Positions 41,641-49,873 of a stretch of DNA of 64,000 nt are shown in pieces (positions within the stretch are counted from its first letter, which is position 1; each line of letters starts with the position of its first letter). Below the pieces are notes generated by a model. The model did no database searches. It was not told the origin of the DNA and saw only the letters and a program-made list of their open reading frames with translations. This DNA comes from JAIBJN01 sp963830885 (lineage in GTDB: Bacteria > Actinomycetota > Thermoleophilia > Gaiellales > Gaiellaceae): NCBI GenBank assembly GCA_963830885.1, contig CAWHOA010000027.1, positions 1 through 64,000 of the forward strand, given 5' to 3'. The position numbers were made by a program, and so were the translations under genes.

Positions 41641-44561
41641 CTCACCCGGGACGCATGGCCCAGTCGGCGAGGGCGCTTCGGCGCTCTTCGCGTTCGAGAA
41701 GGCTTGGTGGGGTCCGCGGCTAGAAGGCGCCCAGGGCCTCGCGCGCGATGCGGTCCTGCTCGAGCACGGTGCGCGGTCGGGTAGCCCTCGCTCGGGCTGG
41801 CCCGCCACGGGCGGCCGACGTAGCGGAGGTCGACGTCGGAGGGCAGGCCCTCCTCGAGGCGGTGGCGGCTGGCGCGCCAGGCGCCCATGTTCTGCGGCTC
41901 CTCCTGCGTCCACACCACCTCGGTCACCGACGGGTAGCGGGAGAGAAGCTCGTCGTAGGCGGCGACCGGGAACGGGTAGAGCTGCTCGAGGCGCGCGACG
42001 GCGACGCCCTCGGCCTCGGCCGCGGCCTCGTGGCCGACGACGTCGTAGTAGACCTTCCCCGAGCAGAGGATCAGGCGGCCGACCTCGCGCTTCTGATCGG
42101 CGTCGAGGCGAGGGTCGTCGAGGATCGCCTTGAAGCTTCCGCGCGAGAGCTCGTCCAGGTGCGAGGTCGCCTGCTTCAGCCGCAGGAGGCCCTTCGGCGT
42201 GAGCACGACCAGCGTCCGGCCCTTCGAATGGAGCGCCTGGCGGCGCAGCAGGTGGAAGTACTGCGCGGCCGTCGACGCGTTGACGATGCGGATGTTCTCC
42301 TGGGCGGCGAGCTGCATGAAGCGCTCGAGCCGCGCGCTCGAGTGCTCCGGGCCGTTGCCCTCGTACCCGTGCGGGAGCAGAAGCGTGAGCCGCGAGCTCT
42401 GGCCCCACTTCGAGAGGCCGGAGACGATGAACTGGTCGACGATCACCTGCGCCGAGTTGACGAAGTCCCCGAACTGCGCCTCCCAGAGCACGAGCGCCCG
42501 CGGGACCTCCACGGAGTAGCCGTACTCGAACCCGAGCGCGGCGACCTCCGAGAGCGGCGAGTTGTGCACCTGGAACGGCGCGCGCGCGGTGGAGAGGTGC
42601 TGGATCGGCGCATACTTCTCGCCGGTCATGTAGTCGCTGAGCACGAGGTGGCGGTGCGAGAACGTGCCGCGCTCGGTGTCCTGGCCGGTCAGCCGCACGG
42701 GCGTGCCGTCGGCCAGCAGGCTGCCGAACGCGAGCGCCTCGGCCTGGGCCCAGGCGATCCCGCCCTCCTCGCCCAGCGCGTCGCGCCGGCGCTCGAGCTC
42801 CTTCGCGAGCTTCGGATGGACGGTGAAGCCCTCGGGCACCTCGAGCAGCCGCTCGTTCAGCTCGAGGAGCGTCTCGGCAGGTACGGCCGTGTCGAGCTGC
42901 GCGTCGGCGCCGCGGCCGATCCGGCGCTCCTTGCGCCGCGTGCTCGCCCCCCCGAACGACGCCTTCAGCTCCTCGTGGACGGCGCGCAGGCGTGCCTGCT
43001 CGGCTTCGACGAGCCGCTCGGCCTCCGCCGGCCCGACCAGGTCGAGCTCGGCGAGCCTGGCGGCGTACTGCTCGCGCACGGGCGGGTGCTCCTCGATCAG
43101 CTTGTACATGAGCGGCTGCGTGTAGCTCGGCTCGTCGCCCTCGTTGTGCCCGAAGCGGCGGTAGCCGACGAGGTCGACGACGACGTCGTGGTGGAACTCC
43201 TCCCGGAAGGCCATCGCCAGGCGAATGGCCGAGACGGCCGCCTCGGGGTCGTCGGCGTTCACGTGGAAGATCGGCGTGTCGAAGCCCTTGGCGAGGTCGG
43301 AGGAGTACCGCGTCGAGCGGCCCTCGTCCGGATCGGTCGTGAACCCGACCTGGTTGTTCGCGATCAGGTGCAGCGTGCCGCCCGTCGTGTAGCCGGCGAG
43401 ACCCCCGAGGTTGAGCGTCTCGGCGACGACTCCCTGGCCGGGGAAAGCGGCATCCCCGTGGATGAGGACGGCGAGCGCCAGATCGGGATCGTGCGCCCCT
43501 TCCGGCGTGTCGTGGTTTGTCTGCGACGCGCGCACCTCGCCCTCGACGACAGGGTCGACGTACTCCAGATGGCTCGGGTTCGAGGTGAGCGTGACCGTCA
43601 CGTCGCCGCTCCGCGTCGTCCGCGTGGCCTCGGCGCCGAGGTGGTACTTGACGTCGCCCGAGCCGGTCTCGAGGTCGGTGGCGACCGCCTCGAGCACCCG
43701 CTCGCCCTCGAACTCGCGCAGGATCGCGTCCGCCTGGCGCCCGATCGTATGCGCGAGGACGTTCAGTCGCCCGCGGTGTGCCATGCCCATGACGACGTGG
43801 TTAGCGCCGTTGGCAGCCGCCAGCTCGATCGCCTCGTCGAGCATCGGCACCATCACGTCGAGACCCTCGATGGAGAACTGCTTCTGGCCGAGGAAGGCGC
43901 GGCGCAGGTAGCGCTCGAACCCCTCGACCTCGGAGAGCCGCGCCAGCAGTGCCTTCTTCTCGTCCACCGTCAGCGACTGGCGGTAGCGGCCGGACTCGAT
44001 GGCCGCGCGCAGCCACAGCCGCTGCTCGTGGCTCGAGATGTGCTCGATCTCGTAGGCCAGCGTCCCGCAGTAGGTCTCCCGCAGCTTGGGAAGTGCCTCG
44101 GCCAGCGTTTCGGCAGGCACGTAGAGGCGCAGGAACTTGGCGGGGATCCGCGCCTGGAGCTCGGGCGTCAGCCGCGGCTCGAGCCGGTCCGGGTCGAGCG
44201 CCGGGTCGCCGGGAGGCTCGGATCCGAGCGGGTCGATGCGGGCGGCGAGGTGGCCGTGCGTCCGGTGCGCCTTCACGAGCGACATCGCAGCCGCGACCCC
44301 GCCGAGCAGGAGGTCGTCGCTGGGCGCGACGGCGGGAGCCGGGGCCGCAGGCGCGGCCGCGCCGTTCCCGTCGCCGTCCGGCGAGAGCTCACGCAGGCGC
44401 CCGGCATTGGGCAGGCGTTCGAGAACGAGCTCCGGGTTGGACTCGAAGAGCTCCCGCCACTCCGGGTCGACGGACTCCGGCGAGGCGAGGTAGTCGGTCA
44501 GCAGCTCCTGGACGAAGCCGCTGTTGAGATCGTCTATCTGGTCGGTTTCCACTCCGCTCAC
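41637..44561 (-). CDS. sucA: 2-oxoglutarate dehydrogenase E1 component, frame shift near the C terminus
   Basis: Thiamine-dependent E1 of the TCA-cycle complex. An N-terminal peripheral segment (NSGFVQELLTDYLASP) and an Ala/Pro linker precede the E1 domain with GMAHRGRLNVLAH, HGDAAFPGQGVVAETLNL and NNQVGFTT, then the transketolase-like C-terminal half. It lacks the fused E2 acyltransferase domain found in many actinobacterial Kgd/OdhA proteins. Near 41760 an extra C (GCTCGAGCAG for GCTGAGCAG) shifts the last residues; with it removed the protein ends REALGAF with a TAG at 41721, about 946 residues. GTG start at 44561. Confidence 0.88.
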   Translation of the reverse strand: MSGVETDQIDDLNSGFVQELLTDYLASPESVDPEWRELFESNPELVLERLPNAGRLRELSPDGDGNGAAAPAAPAPAVAPSDDLLLGGVAAAMSLVKAHRTHGHLAARIDPLGSEPPGDPALDPDRLEPRLTPELQARIPAKFLRLYVPAETLAEALPKLRETYCGTLAYEIEHISSHEQRLWLRAAIESGRYRQSLTVDEKKALLARLSEVEGFERYLRRAFLGQKQFSIEGLDVMVPMLDEAIELAAANGANHVVMGMAHRGRLNVLAHTIGRQADAILREFEGERVLEAVATDLETGSGDVKYHLGAEATRTTRSGDVTVTLTSNPSHLEYVDPVVEGEVRASQTNHDTPEGAHDPDLALAVLIHGDAAFPGQGVVAETLNLGGLAGYTTGGTLHLIANNQVGFTTDPDEGRSTRYSSDLAKGFDTPIFHVNADDPEAAVSAIRLAMAFREEFHHDVVVDLVGYRRFGHNEGDEPSYTQPLMYKLIEEHPPVREQYAARLAELDLVGPAEAERLVEAEQARLRAVHEELKASFGGASTRRKERRIGRGADAQLDTAVPAETLLELNERLLEVPEGFTVHPKLAKELERRRDALGEEGGIAWAQAEALAFGSLLADGTPVRLTGQDTERGTFSHRHLVLSDYMTGEKYAPIQHLSTARAPFQVHNSPLSEVAALGFEYGYSVEVPRALVLWEAQFGDFVNSAQVIVDQFIVSGLSKWGQSSRLTLLLPHGYEGNGPEHSSARLERFMQLAAQENIRIVNASTAAQYFHLLRRQALHSKGRTLVVLTPKGLLRLKQATSHLDELSRGSFKAILDDPRLDADQKREVGRLILCSGKVYYDVVGHEAAAEAEGVAVARLEQLYPFPVAAYDELLSRYPSVTEVVWTQEEPQNMGAWRASRHRLEEGLPSDVDLRYVGRPWRASPSEGYPTAHRARAGPHRARGPGRLLAADPTKPSRTRRAPKRPRRLGHASRVS

Positions 44562-44591
44562 TGAGCATAGCGCCCGCCGGCCCCGACACAG

Positions 44592-44597
44592 TAAGCT
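44592..44597 (+). promoter_or_regulatory. Leaderless-type -10 box TAAGCT
   Basis: TAAGCT is 7 bases before ATG 44605. A divergent TATGCT on the other strand (44566-44571) probably serves sucA. Confidence 0.5.
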
Positions 44598-44604
44598 TCA
44601 CAAA

Positions 44605-45306
44605 ATGAAGCGCACGCGCGCCGCCGACCCGTACCGCGATCTCGACGTGATCGACTCGCGGGCGCCGAGGTTCAACCAGGCAACGGTCGGGCTCCTGGCG
44701 CTCGCCGCCGTGGTCACCGGCTGGTGGGCGATCCTCGGGCTGCTGGCCGCGCAGCTGGCGATTGGACTGACGTTGGGCCGACGCTACTGCCTCCCCTGCC
44801 TCGCGTACTTCGAGCTCGTCCAGCCGCGCCTCGGAGAAGGGCCGATCGAGGACTCGCGTCCGCCGCGCTTCGCCAACCTCGTCGGGGTGGCCGTCCTCGG
44901 CGCCGCCACCGTCGCCTACGCGCTCGGCTTCGCGACGGCCGGCGCCGGGCTCGGGCTGCTCGTCGCGGGCCTCGCGCTTCTCGCGGCCGCCACCGGCGTG
45001 TGCGCCGGGTGCGAGGCCTACCGACTCGGCGCGCGGCTTCGCGGGATCCGCTCACACCGGCTCGACCGCGTGGAGCTGCGCGACCTCGGCCTGGCGCCGA
45101 ACGGCGAGGTCGTCGTCCAGTTCACGCACCCGCTCTGCAGCGACTGCACTGCGCTCGAGCGCCGGCTCCGCGAGGAGGGGCGCAACGTCGTCACGGTCGA
45201 CGTCTCGCAGCGGCCCGAGCTGGCGCGCAAGTACGGCGTCGCCCTCGTCCCCACCGCGGTCGCGGTCAGCTCGACGGGGGCGGTTCTGGCCCGCCTGGCG
45301 GGATGA
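44605..45306 (+). CDS. DUF4395 membrane domain fused to a thioredoxin-like domain
   Basis: 233 residues. The N-terminal DUF4395 part has about four helices (27-58 and 91-135) and two CxxC pairs (RYCLPCLAY and GVCAGCEAY). The C-terminal 85 residues form a thioredoxin-like domain with CSDC in HPLCSDCTALE and the cis-Pro in ALVPTAVAV. Likely a membrane thiol-disulfide relay. It lies next to cytochrome oxidase genes, so a role in cofactor or disulfide handling during oxidase assembly is possible (inference). The 3' end overlaps the convergent gene by 41 bases. Confidence 0.7.
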   Translation: MKRTRAADPYRDLDVIDSRAPRFNQATVGLLALAAVVTGWWAILGLLAAQLAIGLTLGRRYCLPCLAYFELVQPRLGEGPIEDSRPPRFANLVGVAVLGAATVAYALGFATAGAGLGLLVAGLALLAAATGVCAGCEAYRLGARLRGIRSHRLDRVELRDLGLAPNGEVVVQFTHPLCSDCTALERRLREEGRNVVTVDVSQRPELARKYGVALVPTAVAVSSTGAVLARLAG

Positions 45307-45580
45307 TGGGGAGGCCCGACGCGACGACGCGCCGGCCGCCCGCCTCGTAGACGACGTCCACGGAGTCGTTCTTCCGGTACGTCCCGGCCACGCCGAAGAA
45401 CATGCTCGCCCAGCGCAGGAGTCCCAGCCGGCCCTCGCGCGCCAGGGGCTTCGCGAAGCGCAACGTCCCGCCCAGCTCGCTGAAGTCGACCCCAGGCTCC
45501 TGGCGGACGCCGTTGACGTACACCTCGAAGGGCTCCGTCACTCCGGCGGGGAGCGGAACGGTCCACGACTCGTCCGGCAT
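45266..45580 (-). CDS. Conserved hypothetical protein
   Basis: 104 residues from ATG 45580, supported by a -10 box TACTCT 7 bases upstream. The sequence PFEVYVNGVRQEPGVDFSELGG looks like a small beta-rich domain, followed by LREGR-like basic residues and DSVDVVYEAGGRRV. No signal peptide, helices or known motif; function not recognised. Confidence 0.6.
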   Translation of the reverse strand: MPDESWTVPLPAGVTEPFEVYVNGVRQEPGVDFSELGGTLRFAKPLAREGRLGLLRWASMFFGVAGTYRKNDSVDVVYEAGGRRVVASGLPIIPPGGPEPPPSS

Positions 45581-45587
45581 GCCCCCA

Positions 45588-45593
45588 AGAGTA
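45588..45593 (-). promoter_or_regulatory. Leaderless-type -10 box TACTCT
   Basis: TACTCT on the minus strand, 7 bases before ATG 45580. Confidence 0.45.
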
Positions 45594-45666
45594 GTCAGGA
45601 GGGCTTGGAGGGACCTCGCTCGGCGACACAGTCGGCGGTTCCTCCGAGCCCTCCTGAGAAGGGGGC

Positions 45667-45692
45667 CTTGGGGGAAACAGGGTTCCCCCAAG
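45667..45692. repeat. Hairpin CTTGGGGGAA / TTCCCCCAAG, related to 23297
   Basis: Perfect 10-base stem with loop ACAGGG. The preceding AGAAGGGGGC and the TGGGGGAAACA core match the hairpin at 23281-23317. Confidence 0.55.
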
Positions 45693-45747
45693 TGATCTCT
45701 CCCCTCGGCGCGCGAAAACCTCTCCCAGCTTCCGGCGATGCCGTTTG

Positions 45748-45780
45748 CGAGACCCTCTTGCCGCTTAAGAGGGTGTCTCG
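45748..45780. repeat. Hairpin CGAGAC-CCTCTT / AAGAGG-GT-GTCTCG
   Basis: A 12-base stem with a two-base bulge and a 7-base loop. Second of three strong hairpins in the 306-base gap before ctaC. Confidence 0.5.
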
Positions 45781-45801
45781 CTGGAACTCACTGAACCACA
45801 T

Positions 45802-45827
45802 TTCGGGGGATTTGCAACTCCCCCGAA
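45802..45827. repeat. Hairpin TTCGGGGGA / TCCCCCGAA
   Basis: Perfect 9-base stem with an 8-base loop, 43 bases before the ctaC -10 box. Confidence 0.5.
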
Positions 45828-45869
45828 CGGGTGACATCGGTGGCGAAGCCCGGCTCCCGCCGAGGCGAA

Positions 45870-45875
45870 TAGAAT
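45870..45875 (+). promoter_or_regulatory. -10 box TAGAAT before ctaC
   Basis: TAGAAT is 11 bases before ATG 45887, giving a predicted leader of only a few bases. Confidence 0.45.
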
Positions 45876-45886
45876 CGCAACGGCCC

Positions 45887-46927
45887 ATGGGGAGGAGGAA
45901 GCCCGCCGCTATCGCCGCCGCCCTCGCGGTGCTCGCGCTCGGAGTCGTGTCCCCCGCCCTGGGCCAGGACCCAGGCAACGGCGGCCTCTCGCCACCGGAG
46001 CCCGCAAGCCCGAGCGGCGAGGCGATCAACCAGCTCTACTGGTTCGTCTTCGCCATCTGCGCCGTCGTCTTCGTCGCGGTCGAGAGCGCGCTCATCCTCT
46101 TCATCATCCGCTTTCGCCGACGCCGGACGACCGCGGAAGACGCCGAGGGCCCGCAGATCCACGGAAACACCCGGCTCGAGATCATCTGGACGGCGATCCC
46201 CGCCGTGATACTCGTCGGGATCGCCGCGGTCGTGCTCGCGCGCAGCCCGGCCGTCCAGGCGACGAGCGGCGACCGCTCCGACGAGCTCGTCGTCGAGGTG
46301 CAGGGGCACCAGTTCTACTGGGAGTACGTCTATCCCGACGGGCAGATCTCCATCGACCGGCTCGTCCTCCCGGTCGACCGGCCGGTCACGCTCGAGCTGG
46401 TCTCCTTCGACGTCAACCACAGCTGGTGGGTGCCGGAGCTGACCGGGAAGAAGGACGCGATCCCGGGCAGGACGAACGAGCTCAGCTTCGAGCCGACGCG
46501 CGAGGGTGTCTTCGAGGGCAGGTGCGCGGAGCTCTGCGGCGTCCTGCACGCCGTCATGCCGACGACCGTGGAGGTGGTCTCTCAGGCGGTCTACGCCGGC
46601 TTCCTGCAGCAGATCAGCGGCCAGGAGGAGCCGGGCGCGACGCAGCTCGCGCTCGGGCGCGAGACGTGGGACGGCGTCTGCGCGAAGTGCCACGGACTCG
46701 CGGGTGACGGCGACCTCGGGCCGCCCATCGCGCAGAGCCCGACACTCGTCGACCCGGAGGCGCTGCTCGACCTGCTCGAGAACGGCCAGGACCAACCGGG
46801 GAACGAGAGCTACATGCCGCCCGTCGGCCGCGGCTGGCCCGCCTTCCAGGTGGAGGCGCTGATCGCCTACATCCAGTCGAACCCGGTGCTGTCGGCCCCG
46901 CCACCGTCCGAGGAGGGTGACGGCTAG
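45887..46927 (+). CDS. ctaC: Cytochrome c oxidase subunit II with fused cytochrome c domain (caa3 type)
   Basis: 346 residues from ATG 45887. Signal peptide (AAIAAALAVLALGVVSPALG), two membrane helices (about 45-70 and 95-115), then a cupredoxin domain with the CuA site: HSWWVPEL and CAELCGVLHAVM. A C-terminal cytochrome c domain carries CAKCH and the axial Met in SYMPPVG. Electrons pass from this haem to CuA and on to subunit I. First gene of ctaC-ctaD-ctaB. Confidence 0.92.
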   Translation: MGRRKPAAIAAALAVLALGVVSPALGQDPGNGGLSPPEPASPSGEAINQLYWFVFAICAVVFVAVESALILFIIRFRRRRTTAEDAEGPQIHGNTRLEIIWTAIPAVILVGIAAVVLARSPAVQATSGDRSDELVVEVQGHQFYWEYVYPDGQISIDRLVLPVDRPVTLELVSFDVNHSWWVPELTGKKDAIPGRTNELSFEPTREGVFEGRCAELCGVLHAVMPTTVEVVSQAVYAGFLQQISGQEEPGATQLALGRETWDGVCAKCHGLAGDGDLGPPIAQSPTLVDPEALLDLLENGQDQPGNESYMPPVGRGWPAFQVEALIAYIQSNPVLSAPPPSEEGDG

Positions 46928-48555
46928 TGGCCGTCCGGACGGAGACCGTGAACCCGACCTGGCGCGACGGCCGCGTCACGAGCTGGCTGACGACGCTCGA
47001 CCACAAGCGCATCGGGATCCTCTACATCGTCACGTCGTTCTTCTTCTTCTTCGCCGCCGGCGTGATGGCGCTGCTCATGCGCATGCAGCTCTCGCAGGCG
47101 GAGAACGACTTCATCACCGGGAACTCCTACAACCAGCTGTTCACGGTGCACGGGACGATGATGGTGTTCCTCTTCGTCGTCCCGATGCTCGCGGGCTTCG
47201 GCAACTACCTCGTCCCGCTGATGATCGGCGCGAAGGACATGGCGTTCCCGCGCCTCAACGCGCTCTCGTACTGGCTCTTCCTCCTCGGCGGGCTCGTCAT
47301 CCTCTCGAGCTTCTTCGCCGACGGGGGCGCCGCCAGCTCCGGCTGGACGGCCTACACGCCCCTCTCGACCGCCGAGTTCAGCCCCGGCTCCGGCCAGGAC
47401 CTCTGGATCCTCGGGCTGCACTTGACGTCGCTCGCGTCGCTGGCGGGGGCGATCAACTTCATCGTCACGATCCACAACATGCGCACCCCGGGCATGACCT
47501 GGATGCGCATCCCGCTCTTCGTCTGGACGATCGAGGCCTACGCGGTGCTGCTCGTCCTCGTACTGCCGACCATCTCGGCGGCGGTCACGATGCTTCTCCT
47601 CGACCGCCAGGCAGGGACGGACTTCTTCACCGGCCAGGAGGGGGCGCTGCTCTGGCAGCACATGTTCTGGTTCTTCGGCCACCCCGAGGTCTACATCATG
47701 GTGCTGCCGGCGATGGGGATGATCTCGGAGGTCATCCCGGTCTTCTCGCGGAAGCCGATCTTCGGCTACAAGGCGATCGCGTTCTCGACGATCGGGATCG
47801 CCTTCGCGAGCATGCTCGTGTGGGCGCACCACATGTTCACGGTCGGGATGTCGGTGCCGCTGCAGGCGTGGTTCATGATCGCCTCGTTCGCGGTGGCGGT
47901 GCCGACGGCGATCAAGATCTTCAACTGGCTGGCGACGCTGTGGAAGGGCCACCTCTGGTTCCGCACGCCGCTCTACTTCGCCCTCGGCTTCATCGCCCTG
48001 TTCACGATGGGCGGCCTCTCCGGGATCCTGCTCGCCGCCTACCCGGTCGACTACCAGGCGCAGGACTCGTACTACGTCGTCGCCCACCTGCACTACGTGC
48101 TCTTCGGCGGGACCGTCTTCGGGATCTTCGCCGGGACCTACTACTGGTTCCCGAAGATCACCGGCCGGATGTACTCCGAGCGCCTGGGGAAATGGCATTT
48201 CTGGCTCATGTTCGTCGGCTTCAACGCCGCCTTCCTGCCGCAGCACATGCTCGGCCTCATGGGCATGCCCCGGCGCGTCTACACGTACCAACGGGAAGGG
48301 CTCTTCGAGTGGTACAACCTGATCTCGACCCTGGGCGCCTTCCTCATGGCCATCGCCCTCCTTGTCTTCATCTGGAACGCGTGGAAGAGCTGGCGCAACG
48401 GCCCGCGCGTCGGGAGCGACCCCTGGCAGGCCGACACGCTCGAGTGGTACACCACGTCGCCGCCGCCGGCGTACAACTTCACCGACGTCCCCTACGTCTC
48501 GAGCCCGCGCCCTCTGCGCGACCTGCGGCTGAAGCTCAAGGAGCTGCAAACGTGA
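46927..48555 (+). CDS. ctaD: Cytochrome c oxidase subunit I
   Basis: 542 residues from GTG 46927, which overlaps the ctaC stop by one base (TAGTG). Haem-copper motifs are HGTMMVFLF (haem a ligand), WFFGHPEVYIMVLP (CuB His and the Tyr cross-link region), HHMFTVGM and YYVVAHLHYVLFGG. Twelve membrane helices expected. Catalytic subunit for oxygen reduction and proton pumping. Confidence 0.95.
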   Translation: MAVRTETVNPTWRDGRVTSWLTTLDHKRIGILYIVTSFFFFFAAGVMALLMRMQLSQAENDFITGNSYNQLFTVHGTMMVFLFVVPMLAGFGNYLVPLMIGAKDMAFPRLNALSYWLFLLGGLVILSSFFADGGAASSGWTAYTPLSTAEFSPGSGQDLWILGLHLTSLASLAGAINFIVTIHNMRTPGMTWMRIPLFVWTIEAYAVLLVLVLPTISAAVTMLLLDRQAGTDFFTGQEGALLWQHMFWFFGHPEVYIMVLPAMGMISEVIPVFSRKPIFGYKAIAFSTIGIAFASMLVWAHHMFTVGMSVPLQAWFMIASFAVAVPTAIKIFNWLATLWKGHLWFRTPLYFALGFIALFTMGGLSGILLAAYPVDYQAQDSYYVVAHLHYVLFGGTVFGIFAGTYYWFPKITGRMYSERLGKWHFWLMFVGFNAAFLPQHMLGLMGMPRRVYTYQREGLFEWYNLISTLGAFLMAIALLVFIWNAWKSWRNGPRVGSDPWQADTLEWYTTSPPPAYNFTDVPYVSSPRPLRDLRLKLKELQT

Positions 48556-49754
48556 GCGCCCGTCCCGGCCCCTGGCTCCGCCTGACCGCGATCGCAGGCG
48601 CGGCCGGCGTCGCGGTCGTCGTGGCCACGGGGTCCTGGGGCCTCGCCCACGACGTCGCCGCACATGTGACGCTCGCACTCCTCGCAGCGACGGCCCTCAC
48701 CGCGCGGCTCGCGCACCCGGACCGGCCCGAGCTCCTGTGGACGGCGGCCGCGTCGTTCTTCCTCTTCGCGACGGCCGGGCTGGCCGCACTCGTGGACGCG
48801 CCGACCTGGCTGCACGTCACGTTCGGCGCCGCGGCGCTCGTCGCCGCGGCCGTCTGCGTCGCAGTCTCGTTCCGCGGCGGCACGCCCGTGCCGCGCGCGG
48901 CGTGGCGCGACTACGTGACGCTGACGAAGCCGCGGATCATGGTGCTCCTCCTGATCACCGCAGCGGGGGGTCTCGTCGTCGGCGCGGGCGGGTGGCCCTC
49001 GGCGGGCCTGGCGCTCGCCACGCTGGGCGGCCTGGCGCTCGCATGCGGCGGAGCGAGCGCGCTCAACCACGTCCTCGACCGCGACATCGACACCCGCATG
49101 AAGCGCACGGCCTCGCGGCCGGTCGCCTCGGGGCGCGTGCCGCCGGAGCGGGCGCTCGAGTTCGGGCTCGCCCTCTCGGCGCTCTCCTACGTCGTGCTGG
49201 CGAGCTTCGTCAACGTGCTGGCCGCCGTGCTGGCGCTCGTCGGGAACCTCTTCTACGTGATCGTCTACACGCGCTGGCTGAAGCGCACGACGCCGCAGAA
49301 CATCGTCATCGGCGGCGCCGCGGGCGCCGTGCCGCCGGTCGTCGGGTACGCCGCGGCGACCGGCGACCTGACCCTGACCGCCGTCGTGCTCTTCCTCATC
49401 GTCTTCTTCTGGACGCCGCCGCATTTCTGGGCACTGGCGCTTCTGATCAAGCGCGACTACGCGGCCGCGGGGATCCCGATGCTGCCGGTCGTGAGGGGCG
49501 AGCGGGAGACGGCGCGCTCCATCGTCCTCTACTCCTTCGTGCTCGTGGGCGTAACCCTCCTGCCGGTGCTGGGGAGAACGCTCGGGCCGGTCTACGTCGT
49601 CTCGGCGGCGGTCCTCGGCGCGGCGTTCATCGGCCTGGCGCTGGCGCTGCAGCGACAGACAACGGCCGCGCGCGCCCGCCGCCTCTTCAGCTACTCGCTG
49701 GCCTACCTCGCGCTCCTGTTCGTCGCCATGGCGCTCGACCCGCTGTTGGTGTGA
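48552..49754 (+). CDS. ctaB: Protohaem IX farnesyltransferase with extra N-terminal membrane domain
   Basis: 400 residues from GTG 48552 (GTGA overlap with ctaD). Residues about 115-400 are a standard UbiA-family haem O synthase: RDYVTLTKPRIM, the prenyl-diphosphate motif NHVLDRDIDTRMKRT and YTRWLKRTTPQNI. The first 110 residues add about four helices not found in typical CtaB (about 290-300 residues). They may be a remnant of a CtaA-like protein or a lineage-specific extension. Makes haem O for the oxidase. Confidence 0.9.
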   Translation: MSARPGPWLRLTAIAGAAGVAVVVATGSWGLAHDVAAHVTLALLAATALTARLAHPDRPELLWTAAASFFLFATAGLAALVDAPTWLHVTFGAAALVAAAVCVAVSFRGGTPVPRAAWRDYVTLTKPRIMVLLLITAAGGLVVGAGGWPSAGLALATLGGLALACGGASALNHVLDRDIDTRMKRTASRPVASGRVPPERALEFGLALSALSYVVLASFVNVLAAVLALVGNLFYVIVYTRWLKRTTPQNIVIGGAAGAVPPVVGYAAATGDLTLTAVVLFLIVFFWTPPHFWALALLIKRDYAAAGIPMLPVVRGERETARSIVLYSFVLVGVTLLPVLGRTLGPVYVVSAAVLGAAFIGLALALQRQTTAARARRLFSYSLAYLALLFVAMALDPLLV

Positions 49755-49873
49755 TGGATGATCCCGAGCTGAACCGGAAGAACATCCGCCTGGGGCTCCT
49801 GCTCCTGGCGATCGCGCTCGTCCTGCTGGCGGGCTCGGTGGCCGTCGCCGTGATCTACGACGCGCTTGGCTGA
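49754..49873 (+). CDS. Small single-helix membrane protein in the cytochrome oxidase operon
   Basis: 39 residues starting at ATG 49754, which overlaps the ctaB stop (TGATG). A charged N terminus (MDDPELNRKNIRLG) is followed by one helix (LLLLAIALVLLAGSVAVAVIY). The overlap at both ends with real genes argues for translation. Likely a small oxidase subunit or assembly factor, by analogy with tiny subunits in other oxidases (inference). Confidence 0.6.
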   Translation: MDDPELNRKNIRLGLLLLAIALVLLAGSVAVAVIYDALG

